Assembly (NCBI GenBank): GCA_007922195.1
Contig: ML682008.1
Coordinates: 7,593,426 to 7,657,425, forward strand
DNA length: 64,000 bases
Direction of reading: 5' to 3'
DNA from: Podocnemis expansa
Lineage: Eukaryota > Chordata > Testudines > Podocnemididae
Part shown: piece by piece, positions 11,596-22,325 of the stretch
How positions within the stretch are numbered: the stretch's first letter is position 1
Layout of the letters: each line of letters starts with the position of its first letter
The notes under the pieces: model-generated
The model's database searches: none
What the model was told of the DNA's origin: nothing
The model's input: the letters and a program-made list of their open reading frames with translations, nothing else
Made by a program: the position numbers and the translations under genes

Positions 11596-12605
11596 TATCA
11601 TGTAATTTCCTCATGAACTTTGTTACATTTTCCTCCCTGCAGACACCAGGCAGAGCAATATTTCAGAGAACTGGTAGCCATAGGAGTAGATTTAAGTGCA
11701 GCTGAAGTAATACCAATGGTGGAATAAAGTTGTATGTTGATCACCTGTGTGTGAGATGAGTGTAAACTGGAGTGCAATAGTCTACCACTGAAAAGCAAAG
11801 TACCCAAGCTGAATTAAGTAATGTTTGGGTACTGATATCCCATGACATTCTGGTCACTTTTCCAGGAAGGTTGTTGCATGTTTTGACCTTAAGAACTGTC
11901 TTTGTAAGATGTTCACAGTATCTGAAATTCTTTCCAACGTGAGACCTAGGTAGACAGATATGACTCATGCTTTATTCACTGATCATTAAGAGCTATATTC
12001 AGCACTCTTCCCACTTGTGCATGATGTAAGTGGAGGACACTCAGCTCAGTCATATTTCCACTTGATATCAATGATTGTCAATAACTGACATATCTGCATT
12101 CAAAACATTCTCCACTACGTCAAAGGCATATGCCTGAGTGCTGAGGCATATGTTGTCTGCATAAATAAACTTGCAAGACCCAGTATGTGGCAGTTCATTC
12201 AAATAGAAGTTGAATAATTTTGGAGATAACACTGATGCTTGTGAGACACCTTTCTTTTGGCATTTGTTCTACCAGCAATATGCACACAGAAATGGCAATT
12301 TCGCAAAAAAACAGAGCCATATTGCATACTAACCAACGTGGCTTAGTTCTAGACAATATCACCAAAAGGCTTGTTTGCCAAAATGTATCATATAGCATGG
12401 TGAGTTCAAGGAAAACTGAACCAGTCTCCAGCTTGCATTGGAATTCATTTTCCATGAAAGTTGTAAATGACAGCCCTTGCTCACATATACTACAGCTACA
12501 GAAAAAAACAACCTGCTCTGAAATTCTTTGCAAAAATCAGATGCTCCAGGACCTTAAAGCAGACAGGCATTTGGCAACCTTCAACAGAGAACTGTCAGTC
12601 TGATT
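11596..12605 (-). pseudogene. Decayed non-LTR retrotransposon reverse transcriptase
   Basis: Read on the minus strand in several frames, this is a LINE reverse transcriptase. One frame (12195-12533) has TTFMENEFQ, then VFLELTMLYDTFW, which corresponds to the catalytic motif A with Asp changed to Glu. The next frame has FIYADN at about 12152-12163, the YADD box with its second Asp changed to Asn. Later frames (11741-11968, 11598-11807) hold VVDYCTPVYTHLTH and TPMATSSL, the conserved segments after the polymerase core. Frameshifts and stops separate these pieces, so the protein is dead. It is unlike the CR1s in this window; I place it in the broad CR1/Jockey group without naming a clade. The 5' endonuclease half is absent. 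The opposite-strand 127-codon frame is its shadow. Confidence 0.75.
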
Positions 12606-12933
12606 TAAAATAACTGTCCTCCCACTTTGTGCACATGGAGATTGAGCCACACATAGTCAGTGAATTAAACTCCAGCTCTTCCCACTTGACTGCATAAAGT
12701 CAAGCCCCACTGTCTCTTCCTCCCACCTAACCTGTGAGTAACCTCCAATGATTCTGTAAGATGGTCTGCAATCTCTGATCACCTGACTGCCCATACTGCC
12801 ACAGCAAGTCTGCACAATCCTTATTCAAACATGGAATCTACACTGAATGGAAGCTGCACTTGCAGTTTTAAAAATGGTACAACAGAAATGGCAATTATCA
12901 TCTTCTATGGAGATGATGTTTAATGGGATGGCT
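12606..12933. other. Nothing recognised
   Basis: Unique sequence upstream (minus strand) of the LINE fragment. It could include more decayed LINE sequence that I cannot recognise. Confidence 0.4.
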
Positions 12934-13238
12934 CAGGACCAGCTCTACTGTGAGGCAAGAGACAGACGTGGCTTCAGGTGACAGTTCTTATGGGCATCTA
13001 GCCCCCCCCGAAGATCAGGCTGGCTTCTGCCTCTTCAACTTTTTCCTAGCAGCACAGGCACTGTTAGTCAACCTGCAGCTTAAGTCATGTAGGCAGAGTA
13101 CACTTTAAATCCCTCTCCAGGCAGACACTGGAGATTTACGCACTTTGGAAAACTGTTTTCAACCTCCATGAATGAGATGGGGGGGGGTGCCAAATGAAAA
13201 TTTGGCTTGGGGCACCACAACCCCTTGAGCTGGCCCTG
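12934..13238. mobile_element. hAT-like MITE
   Basis: The left end caggaccagctc and right end gagctggccctg are inverted repeats with one mismatch. Flanks ggatggct (12926-12933) and ggatagtt (13239-13246) match at 6 of 8 bases, and both differences are transitions. The element is 305 bp, with C and G runs inside and no coding capacity. Confidence 0.75.
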
Positions 13239-13929
13239 GGATAGTTACACCACTTTGTTCTAAGTATTCTGTAAAGCAGACACAATCTGCCTTCCGGAAG
13301 TTCCGTCTAAGCTTTGGCACATTCCTTGTAATCAGAAGAGGCATTCCCATCTGAATCAATGACGGACAATGTATGTCACAAATGTATATAAGCCACTGAA
13401 TGAAACATGAGCTTCATAGGTTCTTCCAAGGCTTAAGCATCCAGCAGTGTATGTTGGAAACTTGAATGATCATCATAACGAGTGGGGTTGTATGACTGCA
13501 GATCCAAATGATGAACAACAGTTGAAGTGGTCAACGAATAATGAACTCGCACTTTCTTAATAGCAGGCTTCAGTTTAGAACAAATTCTTTGAGAAGATCA
13601 CTAAATACCTGTCTCCATGCCTCAAAGGGTCACAGGTGAGGATGCCAGATTCAGGAAAAACTGCTGAGAAATACAGCAGACCACTCCAAAATGGTGGCTA
13701 TTTTATCACAAAATTATACCAAGTGAAGAACAAAACTAAACTTGTCTCAACAAATTAGTTAACAAGAAGTCAAAGATCCAGACTCCTTAAGCCTTCCAGC
13801 CCTTCTCTCACCACCAAGACACTAGACTTTATGATGAGCGATTCCTGAAAAGTATGTTAATTAAACATTGGGCCCTTCTAATCGCAAGAAATCAGTCAGT
13901 TAGCCAGGTGAATATATAACTCAGATCTT
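13239..13929. other. Nothing firmly recognised
   Basis: Unique or very old sequence. The last 200 bases may belong to the LTR-like repeat that follows, whose left edge I cannot fix. Confidence 0.4.
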
Positions 13930-14057
13930 ACCCAATAATCACTGTAATGCCAATCCTTTAGTGACCACAACTAAAGGTTTATTAACAAAAGAAAGGAAGA
14001 AAAATGTTAGATAATTTCAAAGACCATATATCAGGTTCATAGCTGTAATGGTATAGA

Positions 14058-14157
14058 CAGGGGTGGCCAAACCGTAGCTCATGAGCTGAATGTAGCTCCT
14101 TTGTAGTTAAAATGTGGCCTGCAGAGTCTCTCTCTCTCTGTGTCATGCACATGCACG

Positions 14158-14212
<55 letters not shown>

Positions 14213-14250
14213 TTCCAGCTACTGGACTGGGGTGGGGAGCTTGGAGTTTC
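14058..14250 (+). mobile_element. hAT-like fragment carrying a CA repeat
   Basis: The terminus caggggtggccaaaccgtagctc at 14058 is typical of a widespread vertebrate hAT MITE. The expected right terminus is not found and the CA microsatellite has grown inside it, so the right edge is approximate. Confidence 0.55.
14164..14210 (+). repeat. (CA)n microsatellite
   Basis: About 23 uninterrupted CA units, preceded by a short CT run and a mixed CATGCA/CACGCG stretch. The Cys/Val-rich open frames across it are artefacts of the repeat. Confidence 0.97.
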
Positions 14251-14328
14251 TGCTCTGAGGCAGAGTGCTAGGGCTTGATGATTCTGCCCCATGGAGAGAG
14301 AGGGTTTCAGGGAGTTAGTAAGTTTGGG

Positions 14329-14412
14329 CGAAGTGGGATTTTCTCCCACAAAAGCTCATGCGAAAAATACATCTGTTAGTTTTTAAGTGCCACATGACTC
14401 CTTGTTTTGTAT
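14329..14412 (+). mobile_element. PLE end fragment (b)
   Basis: Contains agtgggattttctcccac, then AAAA in place of the ribozyme GAAA (CpG changed to CA), gctcatgc, a gttagttttt..gtgccac segment and the end gactccttgtttt. The CTGATGA box is lost (reads gggcgaa). Confidence 0.65.
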
Positions 14413-14849
14413 TTTTTTTATTCCTGGTGTAGACTACCAGCTCATTATGTCTCCCTAGAAACTTCCAAAAGATTGGAAGGTCCTTGGTCCACAGTCAAAA
14501 TGCTTCTTTTTTGTTATCAGTCCATATCTCAGAGAATCAGGATGTGAAAGAGGCAAAATGAAGACATCTCATGGGAATTTTATACCTTTTGCTATGTGCC
14601 TGGAAGTCTACTAGCTCAAACAAAGCTTACCACTTCTGTTTTTGAAGAATAATTGGCCTAAGATGGAATCCAGGGTCATAAGATAATATCACACATTCTT
14701 AAATGCTTTGATGACTTGTAGAAACATCCACTGACCATATCTGAGCTGAGGGTGTCCAAAAGAAGGCTTAATGGGCAGGATAAGTTACTTCTATGGCCTA
14801 TCGTTATAGTAAAGTGTCCTTAATCAGGACCTGAGTATCAAAGAAGTTT

Positions 14850-15330
14850 TAGGGGCTTAAGCCCTAGGCCCTGGACAAAAAGGGGGCCATGGTCTACAAC
14901 CTCTAAACCCTCAGTAATCTGGCCCCCCACCCATCTTAGCGCCAGCAGAGCAGGAGCGCTCAGAGTGGTCCTGCCCTGCTGGTGCTGTGGCTGGTGTGGG
15001 GCATCACCCTGAGCCAGTTGGTCCACCACCAGGGTTGAGTTGAGCCAACACCTGTTTGTTCCACCCGGGGTCAGGGCCACCTAGCTCTTGGCAAGGCCTC
15101 TGCCACAACTATCCAGGGTCTGCCATGCGCTGGCCACCCCGCTCCCCGGGTAGAGTGGCCAGAGCGGGGCCAGGGCAGGAGCGCCTTGTGGCTCCGGGGC
15201 TGCCCCTCAGTGACGGGGGGGGGGGGAGCCAACCTGTGCAGCCCAGGAGGTGGGAGGCCATGGTTGGAGGCAGTCAGGTCCCCTGCTGTAAGAAGCAGCC
15301 CAGGGCCCTCGGACCGGTTAACCCAGCCCT
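14850..15330. other. GC-rich insert within LTR-like copy 1
   Basis: This segment is much richer in G and C than its surroundings and lies between two parts of the LTR-like repeat, so it is probably an insertion. A G-run of about 11 sits near 15217. No clear inverted termini or protein motif were found. Confidence 0.4.
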
Positions 15331-15820
15331 GCCCTTAATGAGCCATCAAGTTTGAATAGTTCATTCACAATGGGCTGGCAAGACTGGATGTAAATGTTAT
15401 CCCAGGAACAAACACATCTAAGATAGTGAAACATAACCAATATTCATAACTTCAGATACAGTGATAATGCACGAATTTAAACAGGACCATTATACTTCAC
15501 TTTTCCATTGACACTTTACATGACATACTTTGAACAAAGTTTGTTGTAATTCTATGACAGTGGTAGTAACAGCGGTACACATGATCACTATCAATCAGAC
15601 CACTTCACAATGCCTAATCTTCTTCAAACAATGCCATAAAATGAAGCCTTGCAAAGAACCAGAGCAGAAGAGAACCAAGGCTAGATTGTTGCTGATCTTC
15701 TTTGGGAAGCCTTTCTAGACCAGGACACCAAATGCTAAAGAATTTACCTTGATATATTTTGATTTGAAAATGGGACACAGCAATAGCTGTCTTGTCTACC
15801 TAGTGTTTCACTTACTTATT

Positions 15821-15932
15821 AATTTCCAAAGGGATAGCTGTGTTAGTCTAGTCCAGCAAAATAAAAACCAAGGAGTCGTGTGGCACTTAAATCTGTTAGC
15901 CTTTAAGTGCCACACAACTCCTTGGTTTTTTT
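15821..15932. mobile_element. PLE micro-foldback with target duplication (c)
   Basis: A 112-bp insertion begins with the PLE end (ccaaagggatagctgtgttag), runs through aaggagtcgtgtggcac, and folds back with gtgccacacaactcctt. It is flanked by an exact 15-bp duplication, tttcacttacttatt (15806-15820 and 15933-15947). It lacks the ribozyme segment. A T-run at its right end recalls reverse-transcribed insertion. Confidence 0.8.
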
Positions 15933-15949
15933 TTTCACTTACTTATTGT

Positions 15950-16065
15950 CTATCATCCAGGGATTTCTAAGTGCTGTACATACCTCCATTAATTCATGTA
16001 GGTTGCAAAGGAATTCTGTGGGCAGAGCTAGGAATAGAACCCATGTGCCTTCCTGAAACCTGACA
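15950..16065 (-). repeat. MIR-like SINE fragment
   Basis: The order aagtgctgtacata ... ggcagagctaggaatagaaccca resembles the minus strand of MIR-type SINEs, including the box-B-like aatagaaccc. It is heavily diverged. Confidence 0.4.
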
Positions 16066-16141
16066 GAAATAAAAAGGCTTCACTATAATCTTTAAAAGCC
16101 ATTCTCAGGAGATCCTTTGCAGTTCCTTTGATTGGTGTTTC

Positions 16142-16735
16142 AAAGGGGTAGCCGTGTTAGTCGAGTTCAGCAAAACAAGCAAGGAGTCCTGTGGCACTTA
16201 AAGACTGTTGAAGTGGGATTTCCTGCCACGAAAGCTCATGCGATAAATAAATTTGTTAGGGTATGTCCACACGTCTTTTATTTCAAAATAAAAGAGATTA
16301 GGTCCACACAATGTATTCTTATTTCGAAATGACAGGCTCCATCATTTCAAAATAAGAGCTGTCATTTTGAAATAGCTTAAACTTCCTTTAAATCAAAACA
16401 GCTGTTATTTTGAAATGGTTATTTTGAAATAATGCTGTTTGGATGTGTTATTTTGAAATGAAATAACACTTTTGCCCTTCTCCTTCCGAGGGTGCCTTCC
16501 TTTTAGCCTATATTGAGTGGGGGCATGGCCCAGGGAGGGGGCCATGTTGCCACACCTCCAATGGTGCCCCTCTCCTAAAGCAAAATAGCAAGTCCTGTGT
16601 TTGGACATGCTATTTCACTTTGAGCTTTTCCCTTAATTCGAATTAACTTATTTCAAAACAAGGACTTTATTTCAAAATAACTTATTTCAAAATAATGATG
16701 TACATGTGGACATAGCCTAAGTACCACAGGACTCC
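16142..16735 (+). mobile_element. PLE end copy (d), split by C4
   Basis: The left part (16142-16258) has aggggtagccgtgttagtc, aaggagtcctgtggcac and the ribozyme-like unit at 16205-16241. The right part (16718-16735) continues with taagtaccacaggactcc. Element C4 lies between. This is the only unit in the window that keeps the CpG before GAAA (gccacgaaagctc). Its first box reads CTGTTGA, with the catalytic A6 changed to T, so it too should be inactive. Confidence 0.75.
16259..16717. mobile_element. Palindrome transposon, family C (C4)
   Basis: A 459-bp element from gggtatgtccacacg to tgtggacatagcc inserted in PLE copy d. Left flank is TTA and right flank TAA, so the duplication is imperfect. 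Interior palindromes are of the TTATTTCGAAATAA type, largely decayed. A GC-rich unrelated block (about 16465-16590, with ggcatggcccagggagggggcc) occupies the middle, like the cargo blocks in D2 and D3. Confidence 0.78.
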
Positions 16736-16924
16736 TTGCTTATTTTGAATGGGATTTATGCTATTGTCTTTAGCAGTGCAGTTAGCAGACTTTTGCCACT
16801 GAGGTGCATAAATGGAAACAAAAGGGAACTGCAGTATTTCTGTGCTGCTGAGATCATTACACAAGGCTTGTCACTAGATCACTATTTGCTTTTCACACAC
16901 TTCTTTTGATTTTTCCTGATGCAT

Positions 16925-17100
16925 TTTGTTGCAAGTCCAAGAGGGAGCAAATGGGTGATGTGCGATGCACCCCAGTTGCCATCAGCCGCAATCAAACCTG
17001 GGACCCCTTAGGGCATGAACTAAAAGATGCATCTCTCTTAGCAGCGGCTGTAGCAAACTCATCAATCATTAGCAGATCTAGCTGCCACTAGAGGGGCACA
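16925..17100 (-). repeat. tRNA-derived SINE-like fragment
   Basis: On the minus strand, cccaggtttgatt (16987-16999) resembles a pol III box B, preceded by a tRNA-like segment containing cttttagttcatgcccta. It is not a tRNA gene: no cloverleaf can be drawn with confidence and no terminator follows at the right distance. Confidence 0.35.
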
Positions 17101-17274
17101 GAGTGTCACACCAAGCATGTATATGTTACACCTGGATAGAATGATCCTACATACTGCTTTTAAAAACACAGATCTCACAAATCATATTTCTTAAATATAT
17201 AACAAATCTTAAAAGTTGTATAGTCACCACATTTGTTCTAATTTTAGATTAAAGCAGCTTGTGCAACAGGGTCT

Positions 17275-18200
17275 CTAAAATCTCAAGTACAGTGCATTTA
17301 ATTTGGGGGAAAGAGAGGTTGTTTGGGGAAAGAATCCATAGTCACAGTTTAATCCTGCTTTCACACAATCAAATCTGCATATTAATTCCAGTTCTGCTGT
17401 TTCTCTTTGAAGTCTTGATGTGTTACCCATCTATTTGAGCACAGTAGTTAACAAACAATCAAAAGAGTGATTAGGAAGATTGATATGCTCAGCTACTGGT
17501 TTTTGAATGTTGTGATTTCTGATGTCAGTTTTGTGCCCATTTATTCTTTCATGCAGAGATTGTCCTGTTTGTCCAATGTATAAGATGTGGGGGCATTTCT
17601 GGCACATGATAACATAAATAACATTGGTGGATGAGCAGGGAAATGAGCCCATGATGGAGTAGCTGGCTTGATTAGGTCCTATGATGTTGTCTTTTTTGCA
17701 GATATGTGGGCAAAGTTGGCAGTGTGGTTTGCTGGAGGGGTATGTGCCTGCTTTAATGTTTTTGTTGTTAAGTCTATAGTTGCTGGTGAGTATCTGTTTA
17801 AGATTAGGGGGCTGTCTGTAGTTGAGGACCGGTCTGTCTCTCAAGGCTTGAGAGACTGAGGGATCATCTTTTAGAACAGGCTGTAGGTCCTTTATGATCT
17901 GTTGTAAAGGTCTGACATGGGGGTTGTATGTGATGACCAGTGCTGTTCTGTTGCTTTCGTTCTTGGGCTTCTCCAGTACTAGTTGACTTTGGGGGTCAAT
18001 CTGTTTCTTCACTTCCACAGGTGAGTACTGTAGTTTTAAGAATGCCTGATAGAGATCCTGAAGGAATTTGTCTTTGTCAGAGGGATCAGAGCAAATGCAA
18101 TTATATCTTAGAGCTCTGCTATAGACAATGGATTGTGTGGTGTGTTTTGGATGAAAGCTGGAGGGATGTAGGTACCTGTACCAATCAGTAGGCTTTTGTG
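17275..18200 (-). pseudogene. Penelope-like element: RT C-terminus and GIY-YIG endonuclease
   Basis: The minus strand encodes the C-terminal part of a PLE polyprotein, the enzyme that reverse-transcribes and integrates these elements. In one frame from about 18195 down: KPTDWYRYLHPSSFHPKHT, the signature after the RT core, then YSRALRYNCICSDP. The open part (17431-18018, 195 codons, no ATG needed) has TYNP at residues 30-33, a Cys/His cluster (HC-x2-C-x3-C, 99-107), and the GIY-YIG nuclease: VIYVI (133-137), LYIGQTG (146-152), then HERINGH (156-162). An in-frame TAG at 17431-17433 interrupts it, yet homology continues in the same frame to 17278 with RETAELELICRF and AGLNCDYGF, the family's usual C-terminus. 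Upstream a TGA and then element C5 cut it off, so the RT catalytic core is missing. Inactive 5'-truncated copy. Confidence 0.9.
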
Positions 18201-18295
18201 TTCATCCCTAATTTGTACTGTAGTGTCCATGACTATGTTGTGACTATGGATTCTGTTCCCATTACAACAGGTGATTTGACTTCACCTTCCTCTAT

Positions 18296-18738
18296 GGCTA
18301 TGTCTACACACACATCGTTATTTCCAAATAAGTATTTCGAAATGAGTTATTTCAAAATAAAGTCCTTATTCAAAATAAATTAAATAGAATTAAGAAAATG
18401 TTAATTCGAATTAAGGGAAAGCCTGCTATCAAAATGGCTGTTATTTCAAGATGGTTATTTCAAAATAAGGCTGTTCGGACACGTTTCAAAACAGTCATTT
18501 TGAAACAATGGTGTTGTTTCTAAACAACATGTCCAAACGGCCTTATTTTGAAATAATCATTTCAAAATAACAGCCATTTCAAAATGAATGGGGTTTAAGC
18601 TGTATTGAAAGGACGGTTCTTATTTCGAAATGATAGATCCCGTCATTTCAAAATAAGAAAATGTCGTGTGGACCTAATCTCTTTTATTTTGAAATAACCT
18701 GTGTTATTTTGAAATAAAAGAGATCTGTAGACATACCC
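18296..18738. mobile_element. Palindrome transposon, family C (C5)
   Basis: A 443-bp element from ggctatgtctacacac to tgtagacataccc with an exact TAT duplication (18293-18295 and 18739-18741). The block order resembles C3, including attaagaaaatgttaattcg and gggaaagcctgctatc. It sits immediately upstream of the PLE coding fragment and may have split it. Confidence 0.87.
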
Positions 18739-18868
18739 TATGTGATGTTTCCTAGTGTTTGAATCTTAACAACTGCTTTGATTTGCTGTTACAGTGTGAC
18801 CTGATTCCATGACTTACACTCCCCTGCATTTGTTTTCCTACCATTCTGTGAATTCCCCAATCTTCAAA

Positions 18869-18993
18869 GCATCTTAGAAAGTGGGATTTTCTCCCACAAA
18901 AGCTCATGAGATAAATAAATTTGTTAGTCTTTAAGTGCCACAGGACTCCTTGCTTATTTTGCTGAACTAGACTAACATGGCTACCCTTCTGGA
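18869..18993 (+). mobile_element. PLE end (e), opposite strand to the PLE coding fragment
   Basis: Reads GCAT, then CTTAGAA (decayed box), a GTGGGA/TCCCAC stem, AAAA (CpG to CA), gctcatga, ttgttagtctttaagtgccac, aggactcc and ends ctaacatggctaccc. It faces the opposite way to the PLE coding region, so this locus resembles a PLE with an inverted extra copy of its end at the 5' side, an arrangement known for the family. Confidence 0.7.
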
Positions 18994-21829
18994 ACTTAAC
19001 CAGATAGGACACCAAAAGCTTTAGAAGAAGACAATAACTTATTGTAACCAAGCTTTATGAAATTATTGTTGATTTTTAAAGAGTTGAAAGGGATACTGTG
19101 TTTGAGACTAAATACGGGCAAACAATAACCAGCTCTATTTACATACTGCTTTCTGCCTGAAGGGATTCTGAAGCATTGTACAGGCTAATAGATTTAGTAC
19201 CACTCCTACCAGTCCCCCTTCAATGAATGTGGTTTATGTTCTCACCTCTACTACAGATGTCCTGTATGAGTTTGAGTCAGTCACTTCATCTTTCTGTTTC
19301 TATATTCCCCAGATGCACTTTTTTCTTCTGCCCTTTTTCAGTCTTATCTATTTTGTTTTAAACTCAGTGGGGCAGAGTCTGTTTCTCACCATGTTCTTCA
19401 GGCTCTCTCATAACAGGGAACTCTCCACTAGGGCCTCTAAGTGCTACTGTCCTACAAATAATCAACAACAAAAAGAAAAAAGAAAGATTAACCTTACTGA
19501 CTATCCCATTCAGAGACAGAGACCTAGAAGCTAGTCTTCCCCACCCATTACAAAAAGAAGTATGAGGCAACTATACAGTAAGGATTACCATATGGTTATA
19601 AACAGAAAGCTCATTATATCAAAGTACTACACTACCAAGTCAACCACACTATCACAGTGTTTTATGCCACTTTAAGGGAAAATCAGCTGTAAACAGTAGT
19701 ATAGACTGTGTCATTAGGATGCTCTCACCTAGTGTGGTTGGTTTCTTCTGCAATGATTTATTACATATCACTGGAGATTTACTCGCCTTTAAATGCAACA
19801 GTAATATTGAATGTATTTTTTTCTTAATATAAGGTAATGTGATTTTTCCTAGCACAGTCACATTTTCTTCTACATCTCTTTATAAAACATTTGGGTTTAA
19901 TAATCTATGAAGTTTTGCCATCAGTTTTATATTTGAATTCATTTCATGTGAGGCACCAGCTTGTGTTTGAAATCATCTGTACACATATGTAATCGTGGGC
20001 ATGAAACAAAATTCCATGCCCCAGGAAATACCCCAGATGTATCTTCTATACAAAATTATAGAAAGCATAAACACAAAAGAGTTACCTCCCCTGTGTTGTT
20101 ATTAACCTTCCCTACATCATTCTGTATTTTCATAGATGTCAGACTAGTAAAAAGACACCCACCAAATGCCAAAACAATGATCTATTTGCATGAGAAGCAA
20201 GGAATGTGACTTCTCAATTAAAGTCATTCCCTTCAGAGCTACACAACTTCCATAGCTCATTTACTTGGCACGTGAAGTTTTTTTTTTTTTTTTTTGTCAT
20301 AACCTCCTCCAGATTTAGGAAATGCACTAAGATGCGTTATTTCTGTTCCTCAGGTTTTCTTATGTTTATGTTTCCTCCTCAAGGACCAAATGACATATGT
20401 ACATTTTTATTACAGTATAAACCTATGTGGGCTGACTCAGAGCTCCTACAAACCACTAGTCTCTGTTCTCAGGGTAAGGAGACTGTTTCCAATCTCATTT
20501 ATGTCATTGACTTCAGTGAAATCAATCATGATTTACATCAGTGTGAGGTCAGAATAGTGTCCTAGGACTGCAAAGTAAAGATCAAAGATCTTATTTCACT
20601 TTGATTTGCACCTGAACTTCTATCAAAATGTGACTTTTCATAGAAGGAACACATCCATCAGCAAATATTTTCTATTTTACAATCAACTCTGTTTACAACA
20701 GTGTCAATGTGGGGGTAACCAACTTAGAATGGTGTTAGAGCAGAATCAGTTCGAGGTGAAAACCTGTAATAATTCATCAGCTTTGATGTAAACTGCCAGC
20801 ATAATTTGCCTTAAGGATTTTTCACTCTTCAGTCAATAGGCAGTTTAATGAACAAATACATATCCTCTTCCTATATATCTTTCCCATGACATTCATGATA
20901 TGTATGGGAAACAATGTCTTCCCTCACCTTTTTCTTGGGCAGTCCAAATGAAAGCCTCCAGCTGTAAGCAATTATGCAGGTTAAAGAGTTAATGAAATTA
21001 ATATAAATTATATACATTAGGAATGCTGGGAAGTGCTTTGAATGCATATATTAAGAACTCAGGAGACTGTTTAATGTGTTGTTAAAGCATACAATGTCAA
21101 TTATAGGAAGATAATATAAACAAATACAATTAGTAATGTGACATCAAGTGCTAAAGGTATTGGCTTGATTCTTGTCTCTGTTGAACTGGTGTAGATCAGG
21201 AATAACTCCACTGACACCAGTGGAAATAAAATAATGCCTCATGAAGAGAAAGGAGAATCAAGGCCTATGTGCCCAAAATGATATCATTCAAAACAATGCT
21301 TTCGAATTCTACCATGATTTGCGCCTCCTCTACATGCAATCCTGCCAGCATGAAATCAGCTTGAAAGTAGTAAGTTTTCACAGAACTAGCCAAATGGCCT
21401 TACAGCATTATAATGAACACTTGCCATCAGATCACCCCCTTCTGTTGCATTTCAGGAATTCATACTCTCTAGCACCCACTAGTATCCTAGTTCTGCAATG
21501 ATCTGCCACTTCCATGGCCTTACCCTCCATCAAGGTCAGTTTTCAATCCAGCCTTCTCTGGAGCAAACAGAAAACAAATGAAATCATAACTCTAAATAGC
21601 CACTTGGGCATTAAAGTTCAGAATATAAACATGAGTCTGTGATAAAGCCCAGTAGTCTGTGTTGTCATGATTAGGCCTGACCGGGCCTGGTTACATGGGT
21701 TAGGAGAGGGAGAGTCTGCCTTCTCTGTCCTAACTTTGGCCAGCATTGACCCCTTATGAAAGCAACCAGCCTTTCTTATCTGACTTACTAGACTCTAATA
21801 GGCCGTTGCCTGTTCCCAGCTCTTCTAGG
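18994..21829. other. Mostly unique sequence
   Basis: No host exon was seen. A T-run (17-18 T) lies at 20278-20296. A short stretch near 21170-21225 (tggtgtagatcaggaataactccactg) is a common reptilian dispersed motif. The 20930-21130 interval is AT-rich with several TAAT cores and no repeat texture. Confidence 0.45.
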
Positions 21830-21975
21830 TGCCAGGCTGGGTGGCCAAAAGTCCCAATTTTATTAGGGACAGTCTTCATGTTCATGTTTTTTTTCTTAAG
21901 TAGGCACTGGTTCTCCCCCACTCCCAACCCATCCCAGTTTTTCACACTTGATATCTGTTCACCCTTATGCCATAG
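21830..21975 (+). repeat. Short dispersed repeat, copy 1
   Basis: The segment gtggccaaaagtcccaatttt ... tagggacagtc ... cccagtttttcacacttg ... ctgttcaccct has the same order of blocks as 51650-51790 (gttgactagatgtcctgattt ... agggacattcc ... cccagtttttcacagatg ... ccgttgaccct). The ends of both copies are loosely inverted (gtggcca / tgttcac), suggesting a short DNA transposon. Confidence 0.6.
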
Positions 21976-22151
21976 GACAAATTTTTACTAGTTCCGCCCA
22001 CAGTTTATCATGAGAGGCTTCTCTTGGCTGCCCCTTGAGGTGTGAACTTGTTGCTTTTGCCTTGCAACTGACACCTTGTTACCACTGGATGAGCCAAAGC
22101 AATGAGACCTCCAGCAGGCAGCAGCAAATGTCTGATATACCTGCAGCAAAT

Positions 22152-22325
22152 GCAGGTATCAACCTTTTGTGGGTCATGACACACTTGGTGGCATATTGTG
22201 ATGCTACAGGACACATTAACCCACTCCCTCCAGGCCAAATGCATACACATCCCAGGGTCTCCGTGACACACTTACTGCTGTGTGGTGACACACTAATGTG
22301 GCCCGACACCGAGGTTGAGAACGAG
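22152..22325. mobile_element. hAT-like short element
   Basis: Left end aggtatcaaccttttgtggg and right end ccgaggttgagaacgag are imperfect inverted repeats. Interior gtcatgacacactt and gtgtggtgacacact are also mutually inverted. Non-coding; target duplication not identified. Confidence 0.55.

Larger units (their letters stand above)
13930..15640 (+). repeat. LTR-like dispersed repeat, copy 1 (interrupted)
   Basis: Pieces at about 13930-14057, 14430-14840 and 15330-15640 match two other loci (29440-29865 and 39740-40450). Shared landmarks are a caatcctttag...aaaggttt block, a gatggaatccagggtca block, a taatgagccatcaa block and a cataacttcagatac...gacatactttg block. The pieces are separated by a hAT fragment with a CA repeat, a PLE end and a GC-rich insert. 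The family looks like a long terminal repeat of an endogenous retroelement, but no internal coding region is attached. Confidence 0.5.

Noticed and set aside
12220..12603. 127-codon plus-strand frame
   Set aside because: It is the opposite strand of the decayed LINE reverse transcriptase, whose motifs are convincing on the minus strand.
14143..14349. Cys/Val-rich frames around 14.2 kb
   Set aside because: They are translations of the CA/GT microsatellite.
16925..17100. Possible tRNA gene on the minus strand
   Set aside because: Only a box-B-like segment is convincing. No acceptable cloverleaf or downstream T-run was found, so it is better seen as a SINE remnant.
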